Source of the DNA: BJGN01 sp041159865
Lineage (GTDB): Bacteria; Bacteroidota; Bacteroidia; Chitinophagales; Saprospiraceae
Length of the DNA: 64,000 bases
Reading direction: 5' to 3'
Assembly (NCBI GenBank): GCA_041159865.1
Contig: JBEAXK010000070.1
Coordinates: 84,329-148,328 of the forward strand
Each line of letters opens with the position of its first letter. Within the stretch, counting starts at the first letter, position 1. This document shows positions 43,397-51,856 of this stretch, in pieces. The notes beneath the pieces are model-generated. The model did not search any database and was not told the DNA's origin. It saw only the letters and a program-made list of their open reading frames with translations. The position numbers were made by a program, and so were the translations under genes.

Positions 43397-45502
43397 ATGC
43401 AAAAACATAAATTTTCAATTCTACTCTTATGGATTATTTTTTCTTTTCTGAAGGTAAATGCTCAGGAGGAATTTAGAAAAACAGCTCCAACTGCGGGCCC
43501 AGCGCCAAAAATTGAAATAGGAAATTATACCTTGTCAAAATTGAGCAATGGACTTCAGATAATAGTCGTTGAGAATCATAAATTACCTCGCGTTTCTTTT
43601 CAGCTTTTTGTCGATGTTCCATTGCATCTAGAAAACGATAAGGCAGGAGTTGCTTCTATTGCAGGTTCACTTTTAAGTGCTGGAACTAAGTCTAAAACCA
43701 AAGCTCAAATTGACGAATCGGTCGATTTTATAGGTGCATCGCTGAATACTTCTGGAAATGGGATTACTGCCTCCTCTTTGTCAAAACACACAGATGTAGT
43801 GCTTGATCTAATGTCAGATATCTTGTTTAATGCAAATTTTCCCAAAGAAGAATTTGATAAACTTGTTAAGCAAACTTTATCGGGTTTAGCAAGTCAAAAG
43901 GATGATCCGGGTGCTATAAGTTCTGAAATTTCAGGTCGTTTGCGATATGGAAATAAACATCCTTATGGTGAAACTACTACTGAAAAATCTATACAGAATA
44001 TTACCATAACAGATTGTATTAAATATAAAGATGATTTTTTCAAACCTGGCAATTCATACTTGATTGTTGTGGGAGATATCACTAATGAAGAAGCTATATC
44101 CAAAGCTGAAAAGTTTTTTGGAGCCTGGAAAAAGGGCTCTGTAAAAAAACAAAAATTTCCTGATCCATTACCTCCTGCTGGAAATCAGGTATTTGTTTAC
44201 GATAAGAATGATGCAGTACAAACCGTATTATCTCTTACATATCCACTTAACCTGGAACCTGGTGCTACTGATATTACAGCTGTTTCTGTCATGAACCAAA
44301 TATTTGGAGGTGGCAGTTCAAGCCGTTTATTCAAAAATATCAGGGAAGACAAAGGTTATACTTACGGCGCATATTCCAGTGTTTCACCTAATGAACACAT
44401 TGGCTACTTCACAGCAGGAGCCAATGTGAGAAATGTGGTAACAGACTCTGCTTTAACAGAATTTCTAGCCGAAATGAAGGCAATCAGAGAAGTAAATGTA
44501 ACTTCTGAAGAATTGAATGCTGCAAAAGCAGAACTTTCAGGCAGGTTTGGTCGAAGTCTGGAACAACCAGCCACTATTGCTAGTTTTGCTCTGAATATTG
44601 TGAGATATAAACTGCCTGCAGATTACTACAATACTTATTTGCAAAGATTAAGTGCTGTCGATGCCAACGCGGTAAAAGCTATGGCGCTAAAATATATCCA
44701 CCCCGATAAAGTTTATATTTCTGCTGTAGGTAAAGGATCTGAAATTTCTGCAAAATTAGCACGTTTTGATACAGAAAATAAAGTTAGACTAGTTGATAAT
44801 TATGGAAATCAGTTGATTCCAAAATTAAAAATGGAAACTACTTCTGAAGTTAAAATGGAGCCCTCAGCCATTATTGAAAAGTATTTAAAGGCCATTGGGG
44901 GTAAAGAAATACTCTCCTCGGTGAAAGATGTTACTATTGAGATGTCTGCCACCATTCAAGGAATGCAGCTTTCTATGAAAAATGTTCAAAAAGATAATCT
45001 TAAACTTATTTCTTCTGTTTCCATGAATAATATGACTTTGAGTGAGCAAATATTTGACGGAATCAAAGGTAAGATTACGGCAATGGGTCAGCCTGAAAAA
45101 TTAGTAGAAGGGGAAGAAGCCAGTGAACTAATGGATGAAGCAAGTATTTTTCCTGAATTATTTTATCAGGAAAAAGGAGTGAAATTAGAACTGGCCGCTA
45201 ATGAAGCTGTTAATGGTGTTGATTGCTACAAAGTCCTAATAACAGATGCAAAAGGAAAAGTTAAATCTGATTTTTTTGCTGTCGATTCGGGTTTGAAAAT
45301 GAGAACCACCGTTATAGAAAAATCAGGGGAGCAAGAAGTAACGCTGGTAAGGGAATTTGGAGATTATAAACCAGTTTCAAATATTCTTTTTCCTCATAAG
45401 TTAATAATCAAAGGGGCAATGCCTGTTCCTTTAGATGCAATCGTTAAATCCATAAACGTTAATAGTCAGGTATCAGATGATTTGTTTAAAATAGGCAAAT
45501 AA
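43397..45502 (+). CDS. M16-family peptidase-like partner without zinc motif, with C-terminal extra domain
   Basis: The 701-residue exported protein has a signal peptide (to about residue 22, VNAQ) and two M16 domains (about 40-470) but no HxxEH; the equivalent place reads VASIAGSLLSAGTKSKT. It probably pairs with the active subunit encoded 41 bases upstream, as in two-chain M16 enzymes. The R-Y pair used for peptide binding by inactive M16 chains is in the region around DKGYTYGAYSS. Residues about 480-701 form an extra beta-rich domain (AIIEKYLKAIGGKEIL onwards) like the LolA-type lipoprotein carriers. Confidence 0.88.
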   Translation: MQKHKFSILLLWIIFSFLKVNAQEEFRKTAPTAGPAPKIEIGNYTLSKLSNGLQIIVVENHKLPRVSFQLFVDVPLHLENDKAGVASIAGSLLSAGTKSKTKAQIDESVDFIGASLNTSGNGITASSLSKHTDVVLDLMSDILFNANFPKEEFDKLVKQTLSGLASQKDDPGAISSEISGRLRYGNKHPYGETTTEKSIQNITITDCIKYKDDFFKPGNSYLIVVGDITNEEAISKAEKFFGAWKKGSVKKQKFPDPLPPAGNQVFVYDKNDAVQTVLSLTYPLNLEPGATDITAVSVMNQIFGGGSSSRLFKNIREDKGYTYGAYSSVSPNEHIGYFTAGANVRNVVTDSALTEFLAEMKAIREVNVTSEELNAAKAELSGRFGRSLEQPATIASFALNIVRYKLPADYYNTYLQRLSAVDANAVKAMALKYIHPDKVYISAVGKGSEISAKLARFDTENKVRLVDNYGNQLIPKLKMETTSEVKMEPSAIIEKYLKAIGGKEILSSVKDVTIEMSATIQGMQLSMKNVQKDNLKLISSVSMNNMTLSEQIFDGIKGKITAMGQPEKLVEGEEASELMDEASIFPELFYQEKGVKLELAANEAVNGVDCYKVLITDAKGKVKSDFFAVDSGLKMRTTVIEKSGEQEVTLVREFGDYKPVSNILFPHKLIIKGAMPVPLDAIVKSINVNSQVSDDLFKIGK

Positions 45503-45504
45503 TT

Positions 45505-46707
45505 TTAATCTGTTGGTTTGTCAGGAGTGGGTGCAGAAGCATGAAACTGATCTTGAATAATTGGAGTTAGAAATTCCAATTTAGAGATTATTTCTTCAAA
45601 ATACTCACTCCTAAATACCATCCCAATATGAAAATCTTTCTTTAGTGCCCAAAATAAGTTTTCTTTTAAAAAAATAGACATATCTGGGTGTTTCATTTTT
45701 GCTAAAGAGACAATTAATCCAGCGTAATAACCTTTTTTTTCTGGAATAAGATAGGGTAAATTTTTACATAGAGCATCTTCAATATTTGCCCATTCCTTCC
45801 AAATATCAATGCCTGTTGAAGCTTCTAACAGTTCTGCAATATGTGCTCCTCCAACCCGAGCAGATGTTTCCAGAAAGTATATTTTTCCATCTTTATCTGC
45901 TTTGATAAATTCAGTATGACTTGCACCAGAATGTAACCTAAAAGATTCAAGCAGTTGCCTGTTCATGCTTAAAATTTCTTTATTATCCAATGAAAAATCA
46001 GGTAAGGTGATGGTCTTAAATATACCACCTTCATGTGCTACCTTTAAGGGTGTTTCTAAATATCGCGATGTTTTTTCGAAGACAATTTCTCCTTTAAATG
46101 ATAGGGAATCACAGTGGTAAACATGGCCGGGAATAAACTCCTCCATTAAATAATCAATTCTATTTTCCCCAATATCCTGGAGAAACTGAGCCACTTCAAA
46201 GTAAGAATTGACTTTTCTAATGCCAGTGGTAGAAGCCTGACTTCTTGGCTTCAGGATACAGGGACCGTTAACCTCTTGCATAAAGTGGTGAATTTCCTGG
46301 TCATTAAAAAGGGGGCAAAAACGGGGAACAGGAATATTGCTGTTCCTGGCGTTTATACGCATAGCCAGTTTATCCCTAAATAATTGAGCTGTATGCATAT
46401 TCATACCACTAATCTGAAAAGAGGATCGTAGAAAAGCAGCTTTCTCAACATCAAAATCATCTAAGGCAACAATTACATCTATTTTTTCTGTTTGAAGTAA
46501 CCATCCAAATCCCTTTTTTAATAATTCGAGATTTTCAATAGAATTATCTTCATTAGGTAAATAAAAGGTCTCTGTGATATGTGCCCAAGGCCAGTCTTCT
46601 TTTTTTCTATTCTCACAAGTAATCAGAAAAACCCTGTTGCCCAGGATGGATTGCTGAATCAAAAAAGGTATGCCTTTAAAATAGCTGCAAATACATAATA
46701 TATTCAT
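45505..46707 (-). CDS. ATP-grasp ligase-like protein
   Basis: This 400-residue protein has an ATP-grasp fold: an N-terminal Rossmann-like part (VIVALDDFDVEKAA), the lysine and glycine-poor loop CILKPRSQASTTGIRKV, the hinge YLMEEFIPGHVYHCD, and metal ligands in HTEFIKADKDGKIYFLETSARVGGAHIAEL. Relatives join an acyl phosphate to an amine or thiol (amino acid or peptide ligases, carboxylases). The substrate is unknown. It follows the esterase gene after 10 bases, likely one transcript. Confidence 0.82.
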   Translation of the reverse strand: MNILCICSYFKGIPFLIQQSILGNRVFLITCENRKKEDWPWAHITETFYLPNEDNSIENLELLKKGFGWLLQTEKIDVIVALDDFDVEKAAFLRSSFQISGMNMHTAQLFRDKLAMRINARNSNIPVPRFCPLFNDQEIHHFMQEVNGPCILKPRSQASTTGIRKVNSYFEVAQFLQDIGENRIDYLMEEFIPGHVYHCDSLSFKGEIVFEKTSRYLETPLKVAHEGGIFKTITLPDFSLDNKEILSMNRQLLESFRLHSGASHTEFIKADKDGKIYFLETSARVGGAHIAELLEASTGIDIWKEWANIEDALCKNLPYLIPEKKGYYAGLIVSLAKMKHPDMSIFLKENLFWALKKDFHIGMVFRSEYFEEIISKLEFLTPIIQDQFHASAPTPDKPTD

Positions 46708-46717
46708 ATTCTTTTAA

Positions 46718-47794
46718 TTATAAAATGTAATCTAATGATTGATAAAAGGCTTCTCCCCAAAAAGATTCATTATGTTCACCTTTTGAATTTATTTTTAAAA
46801 TAATTTCTTTTTCTTTATTTATCTCTAACAAGCCATGGTATAAATCAATCAACTGTTGCACCATTTCTTTACTTTCCTTTCCTCCGCAATAAATATAAGT
46901 CATTGTTGCCATTGTATCTGAGCTATTATTTCGCAACCATGTATAAATATCTGGAATCAACCACAAAGAGGGTGAAAATATGAGTGCCTTGCCAAAAACT
47001 TGCGGAAAAGTGATATGAGCATATAAACTTATTAGTCCACCCATAGAACTTCCACCTATTATAGTATGTTGGGCATCACCTATAGTTCTGTAATTTTTAT
47101 TTACAAAGGGTATAATCTCATTTTTTAAAAATTCGATATAATCCTTTCCATAAGCTTCAGCGCTATCAGGGATGTGTGGTGGCGTGTATTCTGCTATTCT
47201 ATTTTCATGGGTATGATCGATAGCCAAAATAATTATTCCTTTACCTTTTTGAGCAGCTAGTCGGGCTACTTTTCTATCAATATGCCAATTTCCATAAGGA
47301 GATTTATCTTGAAAAAGATTTTGACCATCTTGTAGATATACAATGGAATACCTATCAGTTGATTGATGATAATTCCACGGTAATAAAATTGAAATCCTTC
47401 TGGTCTTTATAGGATCTGGAACCTTAAATTTAGATGATAAGTCCTCAATAACCGGATAGTAAGGGAGATATTTTAAATCGCCATCTTTCAACCATTTTGT
47501 TACTGTATCTTTAGGGGAATCCATACCCGTTTCCCATTTTCTATTGGGTGTATGCTTTCCAGAATTATTTAATTCCACAGCACTCCAGTCACCGCGGGTA
47601 TATTTATAATCCAAGCGACCCTCTGGAATAAGAGTTAATGGTATTTCAATATAATAATGGTTTTCATCGGTAAGTCTCATTTCATAGCGGCTGTCAGCAG
47701 GTTTCCATCCATTAAAATTTCCGGTTAAATAAATAGCTCCTTTTTCAGAAGAAAAATCAGTGAGTGAAATAGATAAATGATTTGTTTTCTTCAT
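46718..47794 (-). CDS. Putative esterase with N-terminal carbohydrate-binding-like domain
   Basis: The 358-residue protein has an N-terminal beta domain of the CBM48/CBM20-like type (about 5-95, YLTGNFNGWKPAD, YYIEIPL, DYKYTRGDW) and an alpha/beta hydrolase of the esterase D / enterochelin esterase group. The nucleophile Ser240 lies in GGSSMGG, LQDGQNLF marks the oxyanion side, and the His near GEHNESFW fits the catalytic base. No signal peptide is visible, so it may be cytoplasmic. The following gene is an ATP-grasp ligase. Confidence 0.85.
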   Translation of the reverse strand: MKKTNHLSISLTDFSSEKGAIYLTGNFNGWKPADSRYEMRLTDENHYYIEIPLTLIPEGRLDYKYTRGDWSAVELNNSGKHTPNRKWETGMDSPKDTVTKWLKDGDLKYLPYYPVIEDLSSKFKVPDPIKTRRISILLPWNYHQSTDRYSIVYLQDGQNLFQDKSPYGNWHIDRKVARLAAQKGKGIIILAIDHTHENRIAEYTPPHIPDSAEAYGKDYIEFLKNEIIPFVNKNYRTIGDAQHTIIGGSSMGGLISLYAHITFPQVFGKALIFSPSLWLIPDIYTWLRNNSSDTMATMTYIYCGGKESKEMVQQLIDLYHGLLEINKEKEIILKINSKGEHNESFWGEAFYQSLDYIL

Positions 47795-47913
47795 ACGGAA
47801 ATAGAAATGAAATTTTATCTTTTAAATTAGTTGGTTTATCGAAAAATAAATAGGGCAATTTACTAAATTCCCTTAAATTGCAGTGTTTTTGAATTAGTTT
47901 AATATTTAACGAA

Positions 47914-48468
47914 ATGATGGATAAATCATCTACCAACTTATTTGGTAATTTAGATGGATTGGATGATAAAAGTTGTAAGTCATTAACGGATGCTTTACTT
48001 CGAAACAATCTAAAAGGGTTTGATTATCTTGAATTCAGAGCGTCTTTGCGCGCCTTAGCCAATTTGAACATGGATATTGCGCAGGTTTTTCAATCTGCAT
48101 TTGCTACAGCTTCTGTTATTGGTTTAACTAAAGAACATTTAGTATCCTCTGCTGAACATTATAAAATGGTGCTGCAAAAGGAGAAAAATGCATTTGATAT
48201 CGCACTTCAAAATCAGGTAAATCAACATGTTGTTTCAAAAAATAAGGAAATTGTTCAACTCGAACAGCAAACAGCAACCTACAAACAGCAAATAGCAGAA
48301 TTAGAGGCTAAAATTTTGCAAAATGAAGCTTCCATAAAATTAAAAATGGACCAGATTAAAGAATCTGATACAAAAATTAATTCTACGAAGCAAAATTTTG
48401 AAGAGACCTTACACGCCATAAATAGTGAAATTAATCGTGATATCGATTCTATTAACCTTTATTTGTAA
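47914..48468 (+). CDS. Coiled-coil protein of unknown function
   Basis: The 184-residue protein has no signal peptide or membrane span. Residues 1-80 look globular and helical; residues about 85-165 form a strong coiled coil (QLEQQTATYKQQIAELEAK). No family is recognised. It starts 12 bases before the next gene ends its own start region, that is, the gap to the PspA-like membrane protein is 12 bases, and both are coiled-coil proteins, so a joint complex is likely. The ATG at 47914 is followed directly by a second ATG. Confidence 0.72.
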   Translation: MMDKSSTNLFGNLDGLDDKSCKSLTDALLRNNLKGFDYLEFRASLRALANLNMDIAQVFQSAFATASVIGLTKEHLVSSAEHYKMVLQKEKNAFDIALQNQVNQHVVSKNKEIVQLEQQTATYKQQIAELEAKILQNEASIKLKMDQIKESDTKINSTKQNFEETLHAINSEINRDIDSINLYL

Positions 48469-48480
48469 ATCCTAATTATT

Positions 48481-49521
48481 ATGCCAGATATATCCCAATT
48501 TAATAGTGGAAATATGAAGCCGAAATCCTTTTGGTCGAGGCCTGAAGGAGTCGCAGGGCTTATTTTTTTATTGACAATCGTTGGTGGTGTTGGTTTTTTA
48601 ATCTTTTCAAATATAACTTTCCTTTTGGCACTTGCTCAAAATGTGTTTTATTTGACTTTAATGATTATTGCCATAGGCGCTTTAGTTTATATGGTAGCTG
48701 ATCCACGTATGAGAACCTTGGTATGGTATATGTATAAAAGTTTAATGCGTACAATTACTGGTGCTTTTGTTACCATAGATCCTGTAGGAATTTTAAAAAA
48801 TTATGTAGAGGATTTAGAGAAAAATTTAGGCAAAATGCGCACCCAAATTGGTTTGTTGCGGGGTCAGATAAGAAAACTACATACGGTTTTTGAGGAAAAT
48901 GAAAAGGAAGTGAATGCAAGTATGAGACTTGCTCAGGCTGCCAGAGATGCTGGAAATGAAAATCAAATGCTTTTAAGCTCCAGAAAGGCAGCAAGACTAA
49001 AGGAAAGTAACGAAAAATATACCGTCCTTCTTCAAAAAATGGAGATTCTCTATCGTATTTTAACGAAAATGCATGATAATTCCGAGGTCCTTTTAGAAGA
49101 TACCAGAGATCAGGTAAAGTTAAAAGAACAAGAAAGAAAAGCGATACGTACCTCCCATTCTGCAATGAAATCCGCCATGAGTATCATAAGCGGAGATCCT
49201 GATAAAAGAGCTATGTTCGACATGGCCATGGAGTCAATTGCCGATGATGTGGCGAATAAAGTAGGCGAAATGGAAAGATTTATGGAAATGTCTTCCAATT
49301 TTATGGATTCTGTTGATCTTCAAAATGGTGTTTTCGAAGAGCAAGGGCTAAAAATGCTGGAAGAGTGGGAGAAAAAATCATCTTTGATGTTGTTGGATAG
49401 TTCTACTTCGTCTTCCTCCTCTTCTTCTTCCATGCTTGATTTAAACCAGAAGGGTATTTCAAAAGGAGATACCCCAAAAATATCTGGTTCTTCCTCTTAT
49501 GATAATCTTTTCAATAACTAA
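48481..49521 (+). CDS. Membrane-anchored PspA/IM30-like coiled-coil protein
   Basis: This 346-residue protein has two membrane spans (about 24-42 and 46-72) and then a long helical region (about 100-300) arranged like PspA/IM30: DPVGILKNYVEDLEKNLGKM is followed by repeated heptads, an Ala-rich segment RLAQAARDAGNE and a final amphipathic helix block. PspA proteins are ESCRT-III relatives that remodel and protect the inner membrane, but they are usually peripheral, without spans. A run of eight serines near residue 305 forms a linker to a short tail. The role is inferred from this resemblance only. Confidence 0.65.
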   Translation: MPDISQFNSGNMKPKSFWSRPEGVAGLIFLLTIVGGVGFLIFSNITFLLALAQNVFYLTLMIIAIGALVYMVADPRMRTLVWYMYKSLMRTITGAFVTIDPVGILKNYVEDLEKNLGKMRTQIGLLRGQIRKLHTVFEENEKEVNASMRLAQAARDAGNENQMLLSSRKAARLKESNEKYTVLLQKMEILYRILTKMHDNSEVLLEDTRDQVKLKEQERKAIRTSHSAMKSAMSIISGDPDKRAMFDMAMESIADDVANKVGEMERFMEMSSNFMDSVDLQNGVFEEQGLKMLEEWEKKSSLMLLDSSTSSSSSSSSMLDLNQKGISKGDTPKISGSSSYDNLFNN

Positions 49522-49525
49522 AAGG

Positions 49526-50233
49526 ATGAGAATTATTATTTTAAACATTTTTTTACTAACGTTTTTCTCATTTTATATTCTTTCCGCACAGGACAACAGA
49601 AAAACAATGGATTGGGCAAATTTGTCGAAATATAAAGAGTTAAACGCTAATCTAATGCAAGGCAAATCTGCTTCAGATAGGGTTGTTTTACTTGGAAATT
49701 CAATTACGGAAGGTTGGGTAAGGGAACGACCTGATTTTTTTGCTGCAAATCCTAATCTGGTTGGAAGAGGTATCAGTGGTCAAACTACACCCCAGATGCT
49801 CCTGCGTTTTAGACAAGATGTTATACATTTGAAACCAAAACTAGTTGTCTTATTATGTGGAATTAATGATATCGCCCAAAATACTGGTCCTATTTCTCAA
49901 GCTGAAATTATGGATAATATTATTTCAATGACTGAATTGGCCGTAGCCAATAAAATTGGGGTGATTTTAAGTTCTGTATTGCCTGCAAGTGACTTTCCAT
50001 GGAGACCAGGTATGGATCCAGGCCCAAAAGTAGTAAGTTTAAACGCAGAAATTAAAAAGCTGGCTAAGGATAAAGGATTTATTTATCTGGATTATTATAC
50101 GGCTATGCAAGATGGTAATTTTGGCCTTAAGCCAGGTTTAAGTACCGATAAAGTTCATCCTACACCTGCGGGTTATGCTATAATGGAACCCCTATTACTT
50201 TCAGCAATCCAGAAGGGAATCAAAAAATTATAA
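49526..50233 (+). CDS. Exported SGNH/GDSL-family hydrolase
   Basis: A 235-residue esterase-type enzyme with a signal peptide (MRIIILNIFLLTFFSFYILSAQ). Catalytic Ser is in LLGNSITEGW (block I), the oxyanion Asn in LLCGINDI (block III) and the Asp-His pair in DKVHPTPAGY (block V). Many exported relatives in Bacteroidota deacetylate polysaccharides or release acyl groups. The upstream ATG at 49499 lies inside the previous gene and would place charged residues before the signal; 49526 is preferred. Its end overlaps purE by 6 bases, tail to tail. Confidence 0.88.
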   Translation: MRIIILNIFLLTFFSFYILSAQDNRKTMDWANLSKYKELNANLMQGKSASDRVVLLGNSITEGWVRERPDFFAANPNLVGRGISGQTTPQMLLRFRQDVIHLKPKLVVLLCGINDIAQNTGPISQAEIMDNIISMTELAVANKIGVILSSVLPASDFPWRPGMDPGPKVVSLNAEIKKLAKDKGFIYLDYYTAMQDGNFGLKPGLSTDKVHPTPAGYAIMEPLLLSAIQKGIKKL

Positions 50234-50722
50234 TTTTTCTATTTGTCGGGCTTTTTCCTGAACCTCTTCATTCATCCTGTTTTTATAAGAAATTAATTTT
50301 TCTTGTAAACTATTATCGTTTATACTTAACATTTGTAGTGCTAAGATAGCCGCATTTTTTGCACCATTTAGGGCAACAGTGGCAACGGGAACACCACCTG
50401 GCATTTGAAGAATGGATAAAATGGAATCCCATCCGTCTATTGAATTAGACGATTTAATGGGAACACCGATGACAGGTAAGGGTGAAATAGCAGCCACCAT
50501 TCCAGGTAAATGAGCAGCACCTCCTGCACCTGCAATAATTACTTTAATGCCTCTTAAATGGGCATTTTGAGCAAATGAAAAAAGTTTTTCTGGTGTTCTG
50601 TGAGCAGAAACAATATCAATTTCGTAAGGAATGTTAAAGGATTTAATTAAGAATGCTGCTTCATTCATTATCTTTAAATCTGAATCAGATCCCATGATAA
50701 TACTAATTTTACAATTTATCAT
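50228..50722 (-). CDS. purE: N5-carboxyaminoimidazole ribonucleotide mutase
   Basis: PurE (class I) moves the carboxyl group of N5-CAIR to CAIR in purine synthesis. The 164-residue protein has IIMGSDSDLKIMNEA, the His in VSAHRTPEKL, and the AGAGGAAHLPGMVAA loop with the substrate-binding glycines. purK is not adjacent here. It overlaps the SGNH hydrolase gene on the other strand by 6 bases. Confidence 0.96.
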   Translation of the reverse strand: MINCKISIIMGSDSDLKIMNEAAFLIKSFNIPYEIDIVSAHRTPEKLFSFAQNAHLRGIKVIIAGAGGAAHLPGMVAAISPLPVIGVPIKSSNSIDGWDSILSILQMPGGVPVATVALNGAKNAAILALQMLSINDNSLQEKLISYKNRMNEEVQEKARQIEKL

Positions 50723-50756
50723 TTGGCTATTTAATTTAATGTAAAACTACAATTTT

Positions 50757-51320
50757 ATGTTTCGAATTACACTTCTTTTTTGTTTGCCCTTTCTTTTTTT
50801 TTCCTTGAATGCACAACAGAATTCTGAAAAAAAAGTAGAATGGACTAAGTATAAATCAGAAAATGGAAAATTTAGCGTCTTAGTACCCGGGCAGTTAACA
50901 GAAAAATCAGATAGTTCAAATACACCTCTGGGGTATCTTAAGATGCATACCTTTTATTATCAGCCCTCAGCAAATAGTGGTCATTCAAATTTCATGTATA
51001 TGGTGCAATATTGTGAATATCCAGACGGTACCTTAGACGGAAATGATACGACATTCACCAATGAATTTTTTGAATCTACCCGAAACGAAGCAGCCTTTAG
51101 TATCAATGGAAAGGTGATATATCATACACCAGTCACATTAAACAATTTTAAAGGTCAATTTTGGAGAATTCATTATAAAAATGATACTGCAGTGATAAAA
51201 ACGAAAGCATATATCATAAAAAACAGGTACTATGCTATTCAAACAATAACCTTTAAATCATTAGCTTCAAATATGGAGACAGATAAATTTTTCGATTCTT
51301 TTCAAATACTTGAAAATTAG
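50757..51320 (+). CDS. Exported protein of unknown function, PsbP-like in outline
   Basis: The 187-residue product has a signal peptide (MFRITLLFCLPFLFFSLNAQ). The mature part begins WTKYKSENGKFSVLVPGQL, a pattern seen in PsbP-like and related beta-sandwich proteins, and ends in a helix MetGlu-Thr-Asp-Lys-Phe-Phe-Asp-Ser-Phe. The function is unknown. It stands between purE (divergent) and coaD, which has its own promoter. Confidence 0.65.
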   Translation: MFRITLLFCLPFLFFSLNAQQNSEKKVEWTKYKSENGKFSVLVPGQLTEKSDSSNTPLGYLKMHTFYYQPSANSGHSNFMYMVQYCEYPDGTLDGNDTTFTNEFFESTRNEAAFSINGKVIYHTPVTLNNFKGQFWRIHYKNDTAVIKTKAYIIKNRYYAIQTITFKSLASNMETDKFFDSFQILEN

Positions 51321-51339
51321 GCGGCTTGAATTATCTTTG
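51310..51339 (+). promoter_or_regulatory. Promoter of coaD
   Basis: TTG at 51310-51312 and TATCTTTG at 51332-51339 are 19 bases apart, the same spacing as at the trp promoter. The predicted start near 51345 gives a 12-base leader. The -33 part lies inside the end of the upstream gene. Confidence 0.7.
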
Positions 51340-51356
51340 ATATTCATAAATCCAAA

Positions 51357-51830
51357 ATGGAAAAAATAGCTGTATTCCCTGGATCATTTGATCCTATCAC
51401 CGTAGGGCATGTTGACATAGTCATGAGGGCACTACCTTTTTTCGATAAAATCATTGTTGCTGTAGGAGTGAACGATCAAAAAAAACCATTGTTTCCTCTA
51501 AGCGATCGAATAAAGTGGCTGGAACAGGTTTTTAGAGATGAACCTAAAATAGAAATAGGTAGTTTTGAAAACCTTACAGCTCATTATTGTTCTCGTATTG
51601 GAGCTAAATATCTAATAAGGGGTTTACGAAATGCCTCTGATTTTGATTATGAAAAAACAATCTCCCAACTCAATCACATCGTTGGAAATGGTTTGGAAAC
51701 TATTTTCTTGATCAGCCAACCTGCCTTTAGTCATATAAGTTCTACGATTGTTAGAGAAATTATAAAAGGTGGGGGTGATGCAATATCCTTCCTCCCTGAA
51801 AAAATAATTATTCAACCTTTTTTGAGATAA
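51357..51830 (+). CDS. coaD: Phosphopantetheine adenylyltransferase
   Basis: CoaD adenylates 4'-phosphopantetheine to dephospho-CoA. The 157-residue protein has the nucleotidyltransferase loop PGSFDPITVGHVDIV (with the TxGH motif), GVNDQKKPLFPLSDR, LIRGLRNASDFDYE and the C-terminal ISSTIVREI. This is the bacterial type. pruA follows after 26 bases. Confidence 0.96.
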   Translation: MEKIAVFPGSFDPITVGHVDIVMRALPFFDKIIVAVGVNDQKKPLFPLSDRIKWLEQVFRDEPKIEIGSFENLTAHYCSRIGAKYLIRGLRNASDFDYEKTISQLNHIVGNGLETIFLISQPAFSHISSTIVREIIKGGGDAISFLPEKIIIQPFLR

Positions 51831-51856
51831 TAACCTATCCAGTAAAGCCAAATTTT

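Noticed and set aside
47757..48008. An 83-codon minus-strand frame across the start of the coiled-coil gene
   Set aside because: It overlaps two better-supported genes on both sides and its composition is not protein-like.
49400..49440. Serine-codon run near the end of the PspA-like gene
   Set aside because: It is a low-complexity linker inside a coding frame, not a tandem repeat element or phase-variable tract.
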